From: an uncultured Clostridia bacterium | GTDB lineage: Bacteria > Bacillota > Clostridia > Oscillospirales > CAG-272 | Reading direction: 5' to 3' | DNA length: 8,618 nucleotides | Assembly: GCA_937934385.1 (NCBI GenBank) | Contig: CALGZV010000366.1 | Coordinates: 1 to 8,618, forward strand | Part shown: positions 1-8,107 of the stretch, piece by piece | Position numbering within the stretch: position 1 is the first letter of the stretch | Layout of the letters: every line of letters begins with the position of its first letter | Notes under the pieces: model-generated | What the model was told of the DNA's origin: nothing | The model's database searches: none | What the model saw: the letters and a program-made list of their open reading frames with translations, nothing else | Translations under genes and position numbers: made by a program

Positions 1-720
1 AGCTTTTTGAGTATATTCTGCTCTGGCATCTGCAGCGCCGCTCATCATTTCATCTATATCTATTCCTGCAACGGCAATGGGAAGAAGTCCTACCGCTGTA
101 AGGACTGAATAACGTCCTCCTACATCGTCCGGAACGACGAAACTTTCGTATCCCATATCAGTAGCGAATTTCTTAAGTGTGCCGCGGCGTTTATCAGTAG
201 TTACAAATATACGCTTAACCGATTCTTCCACACCGTATCTTTTTTCAACATATGAACGGAAGATCCGGAATGAGAGTGCCGGCTCAGTTGTTGTACCTGA
301 CTTTGATATAACGTTCAGACAAACATCCTTTCCTTCGCATATCGAAAGCAGTTCGTTTATCTGTACCGGAGATATAGAATTTCCGGCAAAGTAAATATCG
401 GGTGTATCCTTTTTAAGAGAGTTATAAAGAGGACTCTTTACAAATTCAACAGCTGCTCTTGCACCGAGATAAGATCCGCCGATTCCGATTACGATGAAAA
501 CATCGCAGTTCTTTTTAATAAATTCAGCAGATTGTTTTATTCTTGCAAATTCTTCTCTGTCATAATTAACAGGAAGATCGCGCCATCCGAGAAAATCACT
601 TCCCTCTCCGCTTCCTGTCATAACCTTGCCGAACGCTTCTGTTGTCTCTGCTTCAAGTGCTTTTATTTGATCGTCCGAAATAAATTTGTCTGCGTATTTT
701 AAGTCAAGTCTGATCGCCAT
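1..720 (-). CDS. pgi: Glucose-6-phosphate isomerase, N-terminal 240 residues (3' end outside window)
   Basis: The product interconverts glucose-6-phosphate and fructose-6-phosphate in the cytoplasm, in glycolysis and gluconeogenesis. I translated the minus strand from position 720; it stays open to position 1, giving 240 residues, about half of a bacterial enzyme. Visible family hallmarks are the sugar-phosphate-binding stretch GGSYLGARA (residues 81-89), the phosphate loop SKSGTTTE (139-146) and PGI signature 1 around [12 protein letters not shown] (200-211), including the catalytic-loop Arg203. The catalytic glutamate and signature 2 lie beyond the window edge. The start at 720 has GAGGGA about 8 nt upstream. 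An in-frame ATG at 735 would put that site inside the gene, so 720 is preferred. The gene has its own promoter at 766-794 and appears to be transcribed separately from the dac gene upstream. Confidence 0.96.
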   Translation of the reverse strand, partial: MAIRLDLKYADKFISDDQIKALEAETTEAFGKVMTGSGEGSDFLGWRDLPVNYDREEFARIKQSAEFIKKNCDVFIVIGIGGSYLGARAAVEFVKSPLYNSLKKDTPDIYFAGNSISPVQINELLSICEGKDVCLNVISKSGTTTEPALSFRIFRSYVEKRYGVEESVKRIFVTTDKRRGTLKKFATDMGYESFVVPDDVGGRYSVLTAVGLLPIAVAGIDIDEMMSGAADARAEYTQKA

Positions 721-765
721 TATACTGTCCCTCATGGATTTTTCATTAATTTATTTTGCACCTCT

Positions 766-794
766 ATTATACACTTATTTCGTATTTCTTGCAA
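766..794 (-). promoter_or_regulatory. Sigma-A type promoter of pgi
   Basis: Read on the minus strand, a TTGCAA box (789-794) and a perfect TATAAT box (766-771) are separated by exactly 17 nt. The -10 box lies about 45 nt upstream of the pgi start, in the short gap after the dac stop codon. This is sequence matching only; no transcription start is known. Confidence 0.75.
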
Positions 795-813
795 TAGCAT
801 TTTGCTAAATTTT

Positions 814-1970
814 TTAAATCATAAGAAAATTAGTTACGATTTTTACAAAAATACCGAAGAAATCTATACGTTCGACCGCCTCAGATGCAACAATGTCGCT
901 TGAGCCTATTTCTGAGTCTCCGCTTTTATATACAATTCTTCCGATTACAGCGCCCTTATCCACAGGAGCAATAAGTGTTTCGGGAAGTTCGGTAATTACT
1001 TCTATATTCTTTCCGGTGTTTTTTGGAAGTACCTGACGGAATTCGGCAGAAACAGGTACGCAGGTATCATTTTTACCGCCTATAACCGGAATTTCTGCAA
1101 GTGTATTTTCCGGATAATTAACATAACAATAATCAGCAAAACCAATATCGAGAAGCTTTTTGGCAGAAGCGTTGCGGGCGATGATCCCATAATTACCGCT
1201 ATAAGATGCATTCCGTCACGTTTGGCAGTTGCGCTGATACAGAATTTTGCCTTTGATGTCGATCCCGTTTTTAATCCTGTAGCACCGTTATAAAATCTGA
1301 CAAGCTTATTTGTATTTGTCAAAGTAAATTCACCGCCGCGTATAGAATCCATCCATGTGGAACTGTATTCGGTTATTTTTTCATGCGATAAAAGCTCGGC
1401 GGACATGATGGCTATATCGCGTGCTGAAGTTACATGGTTTACTGTAGTATCATCAAGTCCGTTTGTGTTTTCAAAATGAGTGTTATTCATTCCGAGTTCT
1501 GCGGCCCGGTCGTTCATTCTTGAAACAAAGCTTTCTTCGCTTCCCGAAATATACTCTGCGAGAGCTACCGCCGCATCATTAGCGGACGATATTACCACGC
1601 TTTTTATTAGATCCTCTACGGTCATCTGTTCACCGGGCGCGAGAAACACCTGTGATCCTCCCATAGATGCTGCATTTTCACTAACTCCGACAGTATCGGA
1701 AAGAGATATAGTTCCGGAATCAACGGCTTCCATTGTCAGAAGAAGTGTCATTATTTTGGTTACCGAAGCTGGAGGAAGCTGTTCATCTGCGTTTAATTCG
1801 TACAAGACAGTTCTGGTTTCCGCTTCCATAAGGATAGCGCTTCTGGCGTCAAGCTCCGGTTCTGTAGCATGCAGCATCAGTAATTCTCCTGACGAGCAGA
1901 AAATGAAAACAGCAGAAAAAAACGCCGTTAAAAACTTTAATAGCCGATGTGTTTTGTTTAATCGTTCCAT
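814..1970 (-). pseudogene. dacF: D-alanyl-D-alanine carboxypeptidase (DacF/PBP5-like, peptidase S11), frameshifted
   Basis: An intact protein of this family removes the terminal D-Ala from peptidoglycan pentapeptides outside the membrane. The first frame (1970 to the stop at 1080) encodes a signal peptide (about residues 1-34) and all three penicillin-binding motifs: SVTK (69-72), SAN (129-131) and KTG (234-236). After Pro265 the frame turns into an unrelated hydrophobic tail. Slipping one base at the CCC codon (plus-strand GGG, 1176-1178) restores the family sequence: RNASAKKLLDIGFADY, then the PBP5-type beta domain and a C-terminal amphipathic anchor helix, ending at the stop 814-816. The joined product would be about 385 residues, normal for DacF. 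One lost base in a C run explains the break; there is no canonical slippery heptamer for programmed shifting. The ATG at 1970 is chosen over 1994 because it has GGAG 8 nt upstream and begins a good signal peptide. The catalytic domain is almost complete in the first frame, so a shortened, unanchored enzyme is conceivable. Confidence 0.88.
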
Positions 1971-1987
1971 AACGTAAGCTCCGTTCT

Positions 1988-2004
1988 GCCGCATGATTTG
2001 CGGC
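1988..2004. repeat. Short inverted repeat in the dac 5' leader
   Basis: The arms GCCGCA (1988-1993) and TGCGGC (1999-2004) form a perfect 6-bp stem with a 5-nt loop. The stem lies 18 nt upstream of the chosen dac start codon at 1970 and contains the rejected upstream ATG (1994). It could be a small leader hairpin or an operator; the sequence does not decide. Confidence 0.35.
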
Positions 2005-2054
2005 TAATGATTTATCCGTTTGTAATATTTATTTTTAATATATAGATATTTTTT

Positions 2055-2109
2055 AAAAAAAGATTTTATTCCGAAAGAGCATGACATATTTATCAAAAAA
2101 AGATTTTAT
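2055..2109. repeat. Two direct copies of a 15-bp A-rich motif upstream of dac
   Basis: The plus-strand motif AAAAAAAGATTTTAT occurs at 2055-2069 and again at 2095-2109, starting exactly 40 bp apart, inside the AT-rich gap between the folD terminator and dac. The position suits upstream promoter elements or a repeated protein-binding site for dac. However, the motif is low complexity, and I could not assign a convincing -35/-10 pair for dac in this region. Confidence 0.45.
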
Positions 2110-2135
2110 ATTAAATATTGACCGCATAAATCTAA

Positions 2136-2170
2136 AAGGCGACCGATATCATGTCGATATCGGTCGCCTT
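2136..2170 (-). terminator. Rho-independent terminator after folD
   Basis: A perfect 15-bp stem (arms 2136-2150 and 2156-2170, GC-rich lower part) closes a 5-nt loop. On the minus strand it is followed by TTTTAG and further T-rich sequence. It sits 33 nt beyond the folD stop and ends the aminotransferase-trpS/lgt-folD transcription unit before dac begins. The plus-strand side also has a loose T-rich follow-up, but no plus-strand gene reads into it. Confidence 0.85.
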
Positions 2171-2202
2171 AATTGCTTTTTATAGAATTTTCTGATTTTT
2201 AG

Positions 2203-4213
<2,011 letters not shown>

Positions 4214-4258
4214 TCATGATCGGCGCAGCCTTATGCGGCATTGCCGAAGCCTTTTTGC

Positions 4259-5449
4259 TTATATAAGCATTTCTCTGACGGTATCGGCAAATATCTTTAT
4301 TCCGCGCTCTATCTGCTCACATGACGGGGTAGAGTAATTCAGACGAACGGAATTTGTCGGAGCGCCGGTATCGCAGTTAAAAGCTGTTCCGGGGACTACC
4401 GCTACCTTTTTTTCAAGAAGTTTCGGAACAAGCTCTGATACTGATATGCTTTCGGGAAGCGTACACCACAGGAACAGACCGCCCTCCGGTCGCGTATATT
4501 TTACTTCATCAGGCATGAACTTGTCCAGAGATTTCAGCATAAGCTCACATTTCATGCGGTAAAGCTTACGTATTTTTGAGATATGTCCGTCCATGTCGAA
4601 TTTTGTCATGAAGCTGTGACAAAGCATTTGTGACAGCATGTTTGTATGAACATCCTCAACCTGTTTTGCAACAACAAGCTTTTGAATAATTGATGAATGT
4701 GCCTGAACGAATCCGACGCGCATACCTGCCGAAAATATTTTTGAAAATGATCCGCAGTAAACTACAATTCCGTCATCGTCCATGCTTTTCATAGTCGGAA
4801 TCTCTTCTCCGGCGAAACGCAACTCACCGTAAGGATTGTCCTCTATGATAACGATACCGTTTTTACGCGCGATATCATATACCGCGCGGCGCTTTGCTTC
4901 GGACATGGTAATACCGGACGGATTCTGAAAAGTAGGGATAAGATAGAGCAGCTTTGCACGCGGCTTATCCGCTATTGCCTTTTCGAGCGCCTCAATATTT
5001 ATTCCGTCGCTGTCAACACCGACTCCGACGGGTTTTGCTCCGAGGGAGCGGAAAGCGTTAAGCGCACCGATAAAGCTCGGATCCTCACATATAACGACGT
5101 CGCCCTCATTGCACATGGCTTTACAGGCCAGCTCTATTCCTTGCTGGCCCCCGGAAACGATTATCGTGTCATCGAAATCGCGTCCGCATCCGAAATTTGA
5201 CCGGAGCCTTTCAGCAACAGATCTGCGCAGCGGCATGTACCCTTCCGTTGTTCCGTACTGGAGTGCAGTTACAGGCTCCTGCTCGAAAATGCGTGCGCAT
5301 TCTTCTCTTATAAATTCGTCCGGAAATGATTCCGGTGCCGGGTTTCCGGCAGCAAAAGCGATTACCTCGGGATCTGTGAGACTTTTAAATATCTCACGTA
5401 TTGCCGAAGGCTTAAGCTCTGCAAGTTTATCGGAAAATTTATATTCCAT
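4259..5449 (-). CDS. PLP-dependent aminotransferase, class I/II (2-aminoadipate / LysN-like subgroup)
   Basis: This 396-residue fold-type I aminotransferase is cytoplasmic. Visible landmarks are AAGNPAPESFP (33-43), substrate-entrance YGTTEGYMPLR (65-75), SGGQQGIEL cofactor-phosphate loop (99-107), QNPSG with Asn176, EDNPYGEL with Asp204 and Tyr207 contacting PLP, the Schiff-base lysine Lys237 in SFSK followed by AGMRVGF, and the carboxylate-binding Arg369 in SVRLNYS. The pattern is that of stand-alone relatives of the MocR aminotransferase domain (LysN, aromatic or branched-chain enzymes). No N-terminal GntR DNA-binding domain is attached. The actual amino donor cannot be read from the sequence. 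The start at 5449 has GAGGA about 11 nt upstream. It is the first gene of a minus-strand unit continuing into trpS/lgt and folD, driven by promoters at 5553-5600. Confidence 0.93.
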   Translation of the reverse strand: MEYKFSDKLAELKPSAIREIFKSLTDPEVIAFAAGNPAPESFPDEFIREECARIFEQEPVTALQYGTTEGYMPLRRSVAERLRSNFGCGRDFDDTIIVSGGQQGIELACKAMCNEGDVVICEDPSFIGALNAFRSLGAKPVGVGVDSDGINIEALEKAIADKPRAKLLYLIPTFQNPSGITMSEAKRRAVYDIARKNGIVIIEDNPYGELRFAGEEIPTMKSMDDDGIVVYCGSFSKIFSAGMRVGFVQAHSSIIQKLVVAKQVEDVHTNMLSQMLCHSFMTKFDMDGHISKIRKLYRMKCELMLKSLDKFMPDEVKYTRPEGGLFLWCTLPESISVSELVPKLLEKKVAVVPGTAFNCDTGAPTNSVRLNYSTPSCEQIERGIKIFADTVREMLI

Positions 5450-5552
5450 ATTTTTATGAATCCTCTTTTAAGACCAAAATATACGTACCTGCCTGCTATT
5501 ATCGACTGTATAATGTCAGAAAATGTCCTTTGCCGCCGGGTATTATTAAGGT

Positions 5553-5558
5553 ATTATA
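5553..5558 (-). promoter_or_regulatory. Second, extended -10 promoter candidate for the aminotransferase unit
   Basis: On the minus strand the sequence reads TGCTATAAT, an extended -10 element with a perfect TATAAT (5553-5558). It lies 14 nt downstream of the -10 box of the stronger promoter. The -35 position holds only a weak GTGATA, so use of this element would depend on the TG extension. Confidence 0.45.
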
Positions 5559-5571
5559 GCATATCAACACT

Positions 5572-5600
5572 ATTATATCACAGTCAGGATAATTTTTCAA
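5572..5600 (-). promoter_or_regulatory. Sigma-A type promoter of the aminotransferase-trpS/lgt-folD unit
   Basis: On the minus strand, TTGAAA (5595-5600) and a perfect TATAAT (5572-5577) are separated by exactly 17 nt. The -10 box is about 120 nt upstream of the aminotransferase start, which leaves an untranslated leader of roughly 115 nt. Confidence 0.72.
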
Positions 5601-5619
5601 GAAGAAGCTATTAATTTTG

Positions 5620-5637
5620 CTTGAATAACTTGAATAA
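5620..5637 (+). repeat. Perfect tandem 9-bp repeat overlapping the plus-strand -35 box
   Basis: CTTGAATAA occurs twice back to back (5620-5628 and 5629-5637). The second copy contains the TTGAAT -35 hexamer of the plus-strand promoter. Placement between two divergent promoters makes a regulator-binding role possible, but two 9-bp AT-rich copies can also arise by chance. Confidence 0.5.
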
Positions 5638-5658
5638 GCATTAAAGTTGTGCTATAAT
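5630..5658 (+). promoter_or_regulatory. Sigma-A type promoter of the two hypothetical genes
   Basis: TTGAAT (5630-5635) and a perfect TATAAT (5653-5658) are separated by 17 nt, and TG one base before the -10 box makes an extended -10. It is the best plus-strand promoter in the gap. Its transcript would carry a leader of about 170 nt before the start at 5835. It lies back to back with the minus-strand promoter; the two -35 boxes are 29 nt apart. Confidence 0.72.
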
Positions 5659-5834
5659 AATCCAAAATATAAATGTATGCTTATATTTATATTGTAGTTT
5701 GTTAAATTCATATGAACAATACGCCTTGAATGATCTGCGTTCAGGAAATATATTCCTGTGGTTGAAACGGCACAGTTATATCTATGAAATACGTAGAAAG
5801 GAAGCTTTCGGATATCAGAAAGCCATAGCTGAAA
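5659..5834 (+). promoter_or_regulatory. Long untranslated leader with short hairpins, unassigned
   Basis: Between the promoter and the start codon at 5835 there is a perfect stem CAGGAA/TTCCTG with a 5-nt loop (5742-5758). Nearer the gene are two mutually exclusive short stems sharing one strand: GAAAG (5796-5800) with CTTTC (5805-5809), or GCTTTC (5804-5809) with GAAAGC (5818-5823). The purine-rich AGAAAGGAAG (5795-5804) looks like a Shine-Dalgarno sequence but lies about 30 nt from the start. I do not recognise a known riboswitch. Confidence 0.4.
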
Positions 5835-6638
5835 ATGAAAAATAGAAGAGATACCGAATATACAGAGTACGGTCACAGTAAAAACGGTTGCCTTAAAGCG
5901 GTCGGAATCATAATGAAGGTTTTGCTTATAGCCGTTATAGTTGTTATTTTCTCACTTCTCGGTTTCAGACTGTATGAGCAGAAAACTCCGAAAGCACTCA
6001 CGCGTATCCTGTGGAATGAAAAAACGATTGCTGCTTATAACGCGGACAGTACGGCGTTTTCTGTAACAGACTGTGAAGTAAATCAGAATTTTACCGAAGA
6101 CGGATATTTCTTCGTTGATAAAATAATGCTCCTTCATGAGGCAGATCAGGTTCAGCTTACAGTAAGCTACAATAACAGTACCGTCCGATATCTGGAGGAG
6201 TCTTACCGTAAAGAGGATCCCTCTTCAGCGACAGGAGAATCCGCAGATACTGCTCAGACTGAATACGATCCTTACGGAGTTTATAGCGGAGAACCTTTCA
6301 TATACATTCTTTATGACAATAACGGTACTATCTATGATGATTACAGTTATGTGTCGTCGGCAAGTCTTTTGCACAGTTTCCGCCGTTTGATTTTTGACGG
6401 GGTTCCGTGTGACGCCGAAGGGCTGTCGCTTGCGATATTCAGAGCAAACGATATTGAAGAAGGCGCCGAAATAGGAACCGGAGACGGAAAAGTTCTGCCC
6501 TGGCGTGAAATTGTCATAGTTAATGAATCAACCGAGAAAAAAGAACATAAAATAAACGGTAAGGAAGCCTATACGGGATCTGTCACCGATGGACTTGTAA
6601 AGATTGAGAGTGCGGTGAACAGCGACAGCCTAAGATAA
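5835..6638 (+). CDS. Conserved hypothetical membrane-anchored protein
   Basis: The 267-residue product has a basic, polar N-terminus (1-25), one strong hydrophobic segment (about 25-46, IIMKVLLIAVIVVIF onward) and a soluble remainder, so it is probably a single-pass protein with its C-terminal domain outside the cell. There is no lipobox, and the helix lacks an obvious cleavage site. The soluble part has beta-rich stretches such as YFFVDKIMLLHEADQVQLTVSY (91-112), an acidic linker (127-145), PFIYILYDNNGTIYDDY (154-170) and a Lys/Glu-rich C-terminus. The style resembles uncharacterised proteins of gut Ruminococcaceae, from memory. The start is uncertain: ATG 5835 has only a weak GAAAG 12 nt upstream, while Met27 (5913) would begin directly at the hydrophobic segment. 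The next gene follows after 50 nt on the same strand and is probably co-transcribed. Function unknown. Confidence 0.8.
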   Translation: MKNRRDTEYTEYGHSKNGCLKAVGIIMKVLLIAVIVVIFSLLGFRLYEQKTPKALTRILWNEKTIAAYNADSTAFSVTDCEVNQNFTEDGYFFVDKIMLLHEADQVQLTVSYNNSTVRYLEESYRKEDPSSATGESADTAQTEYDPYGVYSGEPFIYILYDNNGTIYDDYSYVSSASLLHSFRRLIFDGVPCDAEGLSLAIFRANDIEEGAEIGTGDGKVLPWREIVIVNESTEKKEHKINGKEAYTGSVTDGLVKIESAVNSDSLR

Positions 6639-6688
6639 AACGCACAGACAAGGCGGAAAATATACGAAAGGAATTTACCTTCAGTTCT

Positions 6689-7360
6689 ATGATATTGAAT
6701 CCGAAAGAAACAACTATTGCATACCGATGCCCTGTATGCGGATCGTCGGTAATGAGCATTGTCGGGGTTTTCTCTCTCAGCGGAGACCATATTAAGCTTA
6801 AATGCAGTACATGCGGCGAAAGCGAAATGTCAATAACTTATACTAAAGACCGCAAGATACATCTCAGCGTACCGTGTACCGTATGTCCTTCGCCGCATAA
6901 TTTTATCCTTAATGAAAATGTACTCTTTGAAAAAAATGTTTTTCCGCTGACATGTCAGTGTACCGGACTTGACATATGTTTTATAGGAAAAGAAGATGCC
7001 GTAATTGAGGCATGCAGGAAATCCGACAGTGTTCTTAAAAAGCTTCTTGAGGAATCCGGTGCGCAAAGTCTCGGCGAGCTTCGAGGGGACCTCCCGGAGG
7101 ACGATTGCAGCGCACGCGAAGACGATGCCCAAACTTTTGACATAGTAAACTTTATTCTTGCGGAACTTGAGGAAGATAACCTGATACACTGCAAATGTCC
7201 CAAAGATTCATCTCATTCATATAAATTTGATATTGTGGGAAAGCAGCATGACACTGTTCTTATATATTGTGATACCTGTGAAGCAAGCACTGCGGTAAAG
7301 ATAGGTGATCCGGTTGCGGCAAATGCCTTTCTTCATATCGATGAACTTAATCTAAAGTAA
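6689..7360 (+). CDS. Conserved hypothetical cysteine-rich protein, probable zinc binding
   Basis: The 223-residue product lacks a signal peptide or membrane segment and is probably cytoplasmic. It carries repeated cysteine pairs: CPVC (14-17), CSTC (39-42), CTVC (63-66) with His70 nearby, CQC (89-91) plus Cys97, then after an acidic helical middle (about 100-165) CKC (168-170) and CDTC (194-197). The order suggests zinc-ribbon-like beta modules, two or three at the N-terminus and one at the C-terminus, separated by a helical insert. No catalytic motif is visible. The start MILNPKETTIAYRCP is kept because no in-frame start codon precedes it nearby, although AAGGA lies about 15 nt upstream, farther than usual. 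It sits 50 nt after the membrane-protein gene and shares its promoter as far as can be seen. I recall similar uncharacterised proteins from Ruminococcaceae but know no function. Confidence 0.85.
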   Translation: MILNPKETTIAYRCPVCGSSVMSIVGVFSLSGDHIKLKCSTCGESEMSITYTKDRKIHLSVPCTVCPSPHNFILNENVLFEKNVFPLTCQCTGLDICFIGKEDAVIEACRKSDSVLKKLLEESGAQSLGELRGDLPEDDCSAREDDAQTFDIVNFILAELEEDNLIHCKCPKDSSHSYKFDIVGKQHDTVLIYCDTCEASTAVKIGDPVAANAFLHIDELNLK

Positions 7361-7531
7361 AACCCGTCCGCTGTATACATGCAAAAGCTGCCGACGGCGG
7401 TATCAAAATATAATTTTATTGGATTAATAAAATAATGAACGGCAAAGATTGCCATGGATAAAAGATGATATATTTACGTTGTGCTTCGTGATGTATGCGA
7501 AGGATAGTGTCTCAAAGAAAGGAAGTAAAAA
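7361..7531. other. Intergenic gap of 171 nt before the DJ-1 family gene
   Basis: It contains a perfect small hairpin GGCAA-AGA-TTGCC (7441-7453) and AT-rich sequence before it (about 7405-7437). No hairpin followed by a T-run and no -35/-10 pair of good spacing was found. It is therefore unclear whether the DJ-1 gene has its own promoter or is read through from upstream. Confidence 0.4.
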
Positions 7532-8107
7532 ATGGTATATGTTTTTCTTGCAGACGGATTTGAAGAGATCGAAGCGCTTTGCCCTATAGATCTTATGCGG
7601 CGTGCCGGAATAGAAGTAACTGCTGTGTCGGTGGCCGGCAAAAGACAGGTAACCGGCTCTCATAATATTTCCGTAGAAGCTGATGTTTTAATTGAGCAGC
7701 TTAAGATAGATGAACTTCCGGAGCTTATTATGCTTCCCGGAGGTATGCCGGGAGCTGTAAATTTATCGGAGGACAAGCGTCTCAGCCAGCTGATAAAGTC
7801 ATCAGCTTCTGCAGGCGTCATGATTGCTGCTATATGTGCGGCTCCGTTTATTCTCGGAGAACTCGGTCTGCTTGAAAACAGAGCGGCAACGTGTTATCCG
7901 GGCTATGAAAAAGCACTGACCGGTGCCAGAATTTCCGAAAAGGAAGTTGTACACGACGGAAATATTATAACTGCTGCAGGAATGGGTGTGTCGTTTGAGT
8001 TCGGTCTTGAAATTGTCAGGTCGCTCCGTGGATTTGAGGCTGCCGAGCGGATCGCAGATTCAATACGCTTCCGCGCAAACAACAAAGACGGAATGACTCA
8101 TGTTTGA
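7532..8107 (+). CDS. DJ-1/PfpI family protein (YajL/ThiJ-like)
   Basis: The 191-residue cytoplasmic protein matches the single-domain DJ-1 subfamily along its whole length. Glu14 in DGFEEIEA corresponds to DJ-1 Glu18, and the nucleophile-elbow cysteine Cys102 in AAICAAP corresponds to Cys106. LPGGMPGAVNLSE (68-80) and GMGVSFEFGLEIV (150-162) are conserved. The histidine that follows the elbow in human DJ-1 (Thr-His-Pro) is replaced: here the text is CYPGYE (121-126). Family members are linked to stress protection, chaperone or glyoxalase/deglycase-type activities that remain disputed, so no specific reaction is assigned. The start at 7532 has AAAGGA 8 nt upstream. Its stop overlaps the start of the cyclo-ligase gene by 8 nt, indicating an operon with coupled translation. 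Confidence 0.94.
   Translation: MVYVFLADGFEEIEALCPIDLMRRAGIEVTAVSVAGKRQVTGSHNISVEADVLIEQLKIDELPELIMLPGGMPGAVNLSEDKRLSQLIKSSASAGVMIAAICAAPFILGELGLLENRAATCYPGYEKALTGARISEKEVVHDGNIITAAGMGVSFEFGLEIVRSLRGFEAAERIADSIRFRANNKDGMTHV

Larger units (their letters stand above)
5450..5834. other. Divergent intergenic region (385 nt) without a convincing gene
   Basis: This gap separates the minus-strand aminotransferase from the plus-strand hypothetical gene. It holds two candidate minus promoters (5553-5558 and 5572-5600), one plus promoter (5630-5658), a tandem 9-bp repeat (5620-5637) and a long plus-strand leader with short hairpins (5659-5834). Very short ATG frames exist in the leader, at most about 14 codons, but none has a ribosome binding site. 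I see no tRNA, recognisable riboswitch or small-RNA consensus. Confidence 0.7.

Noticed and set aside
795..817. Hairpin TAGCA/TGCTA followed by T-rich sequence, on the plus strand
   Set aside because: It looks like a weak terminator only in the plus direction, where no gene reads in; on the minus strand there is no T-run after the stem, so it cannot be assigned to dac.
1170..1182. Programmed -1 frameshifting in dac
   Set aside because: A -1 slip at CCC would give the right protein, but there is no X XXY YYZ slippery heptamer and I saw no clear downstream structure; a lost base is simpler, and the family is not known to use recoding.
1480..1977. Open plus-strand frame of 165 codons opposite dac
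   Set aside because: It lies wholly antisense to the motif-bearing carboxypeptidase frame and shows no recognisable domain or ribosome binding site; it is a shadow of the real gene.
5659..5834. Known riboswitch or T-box in the plus-strand leader
   Set aside because: I found no T-box sequence, no recognisable aptamer core and no terminator hairpin with T-run; only short stems are present.
5652..5876. Minus-strand frame of 74 codons spanning the leader and the start of the 5835 gene
   Set aside because: It overlaps the plus-strand promoter and coding start, has no family resemblance and no convincing ribosome binding site.
7369..7412. Imperfect GC stem (CCGTC...GACGG) after the Cys-rich gene as a terminator
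   Set aside because: The loop is about 18 nt, the stem is interrupted and no T-run follows directly; not enough for a terminator call.
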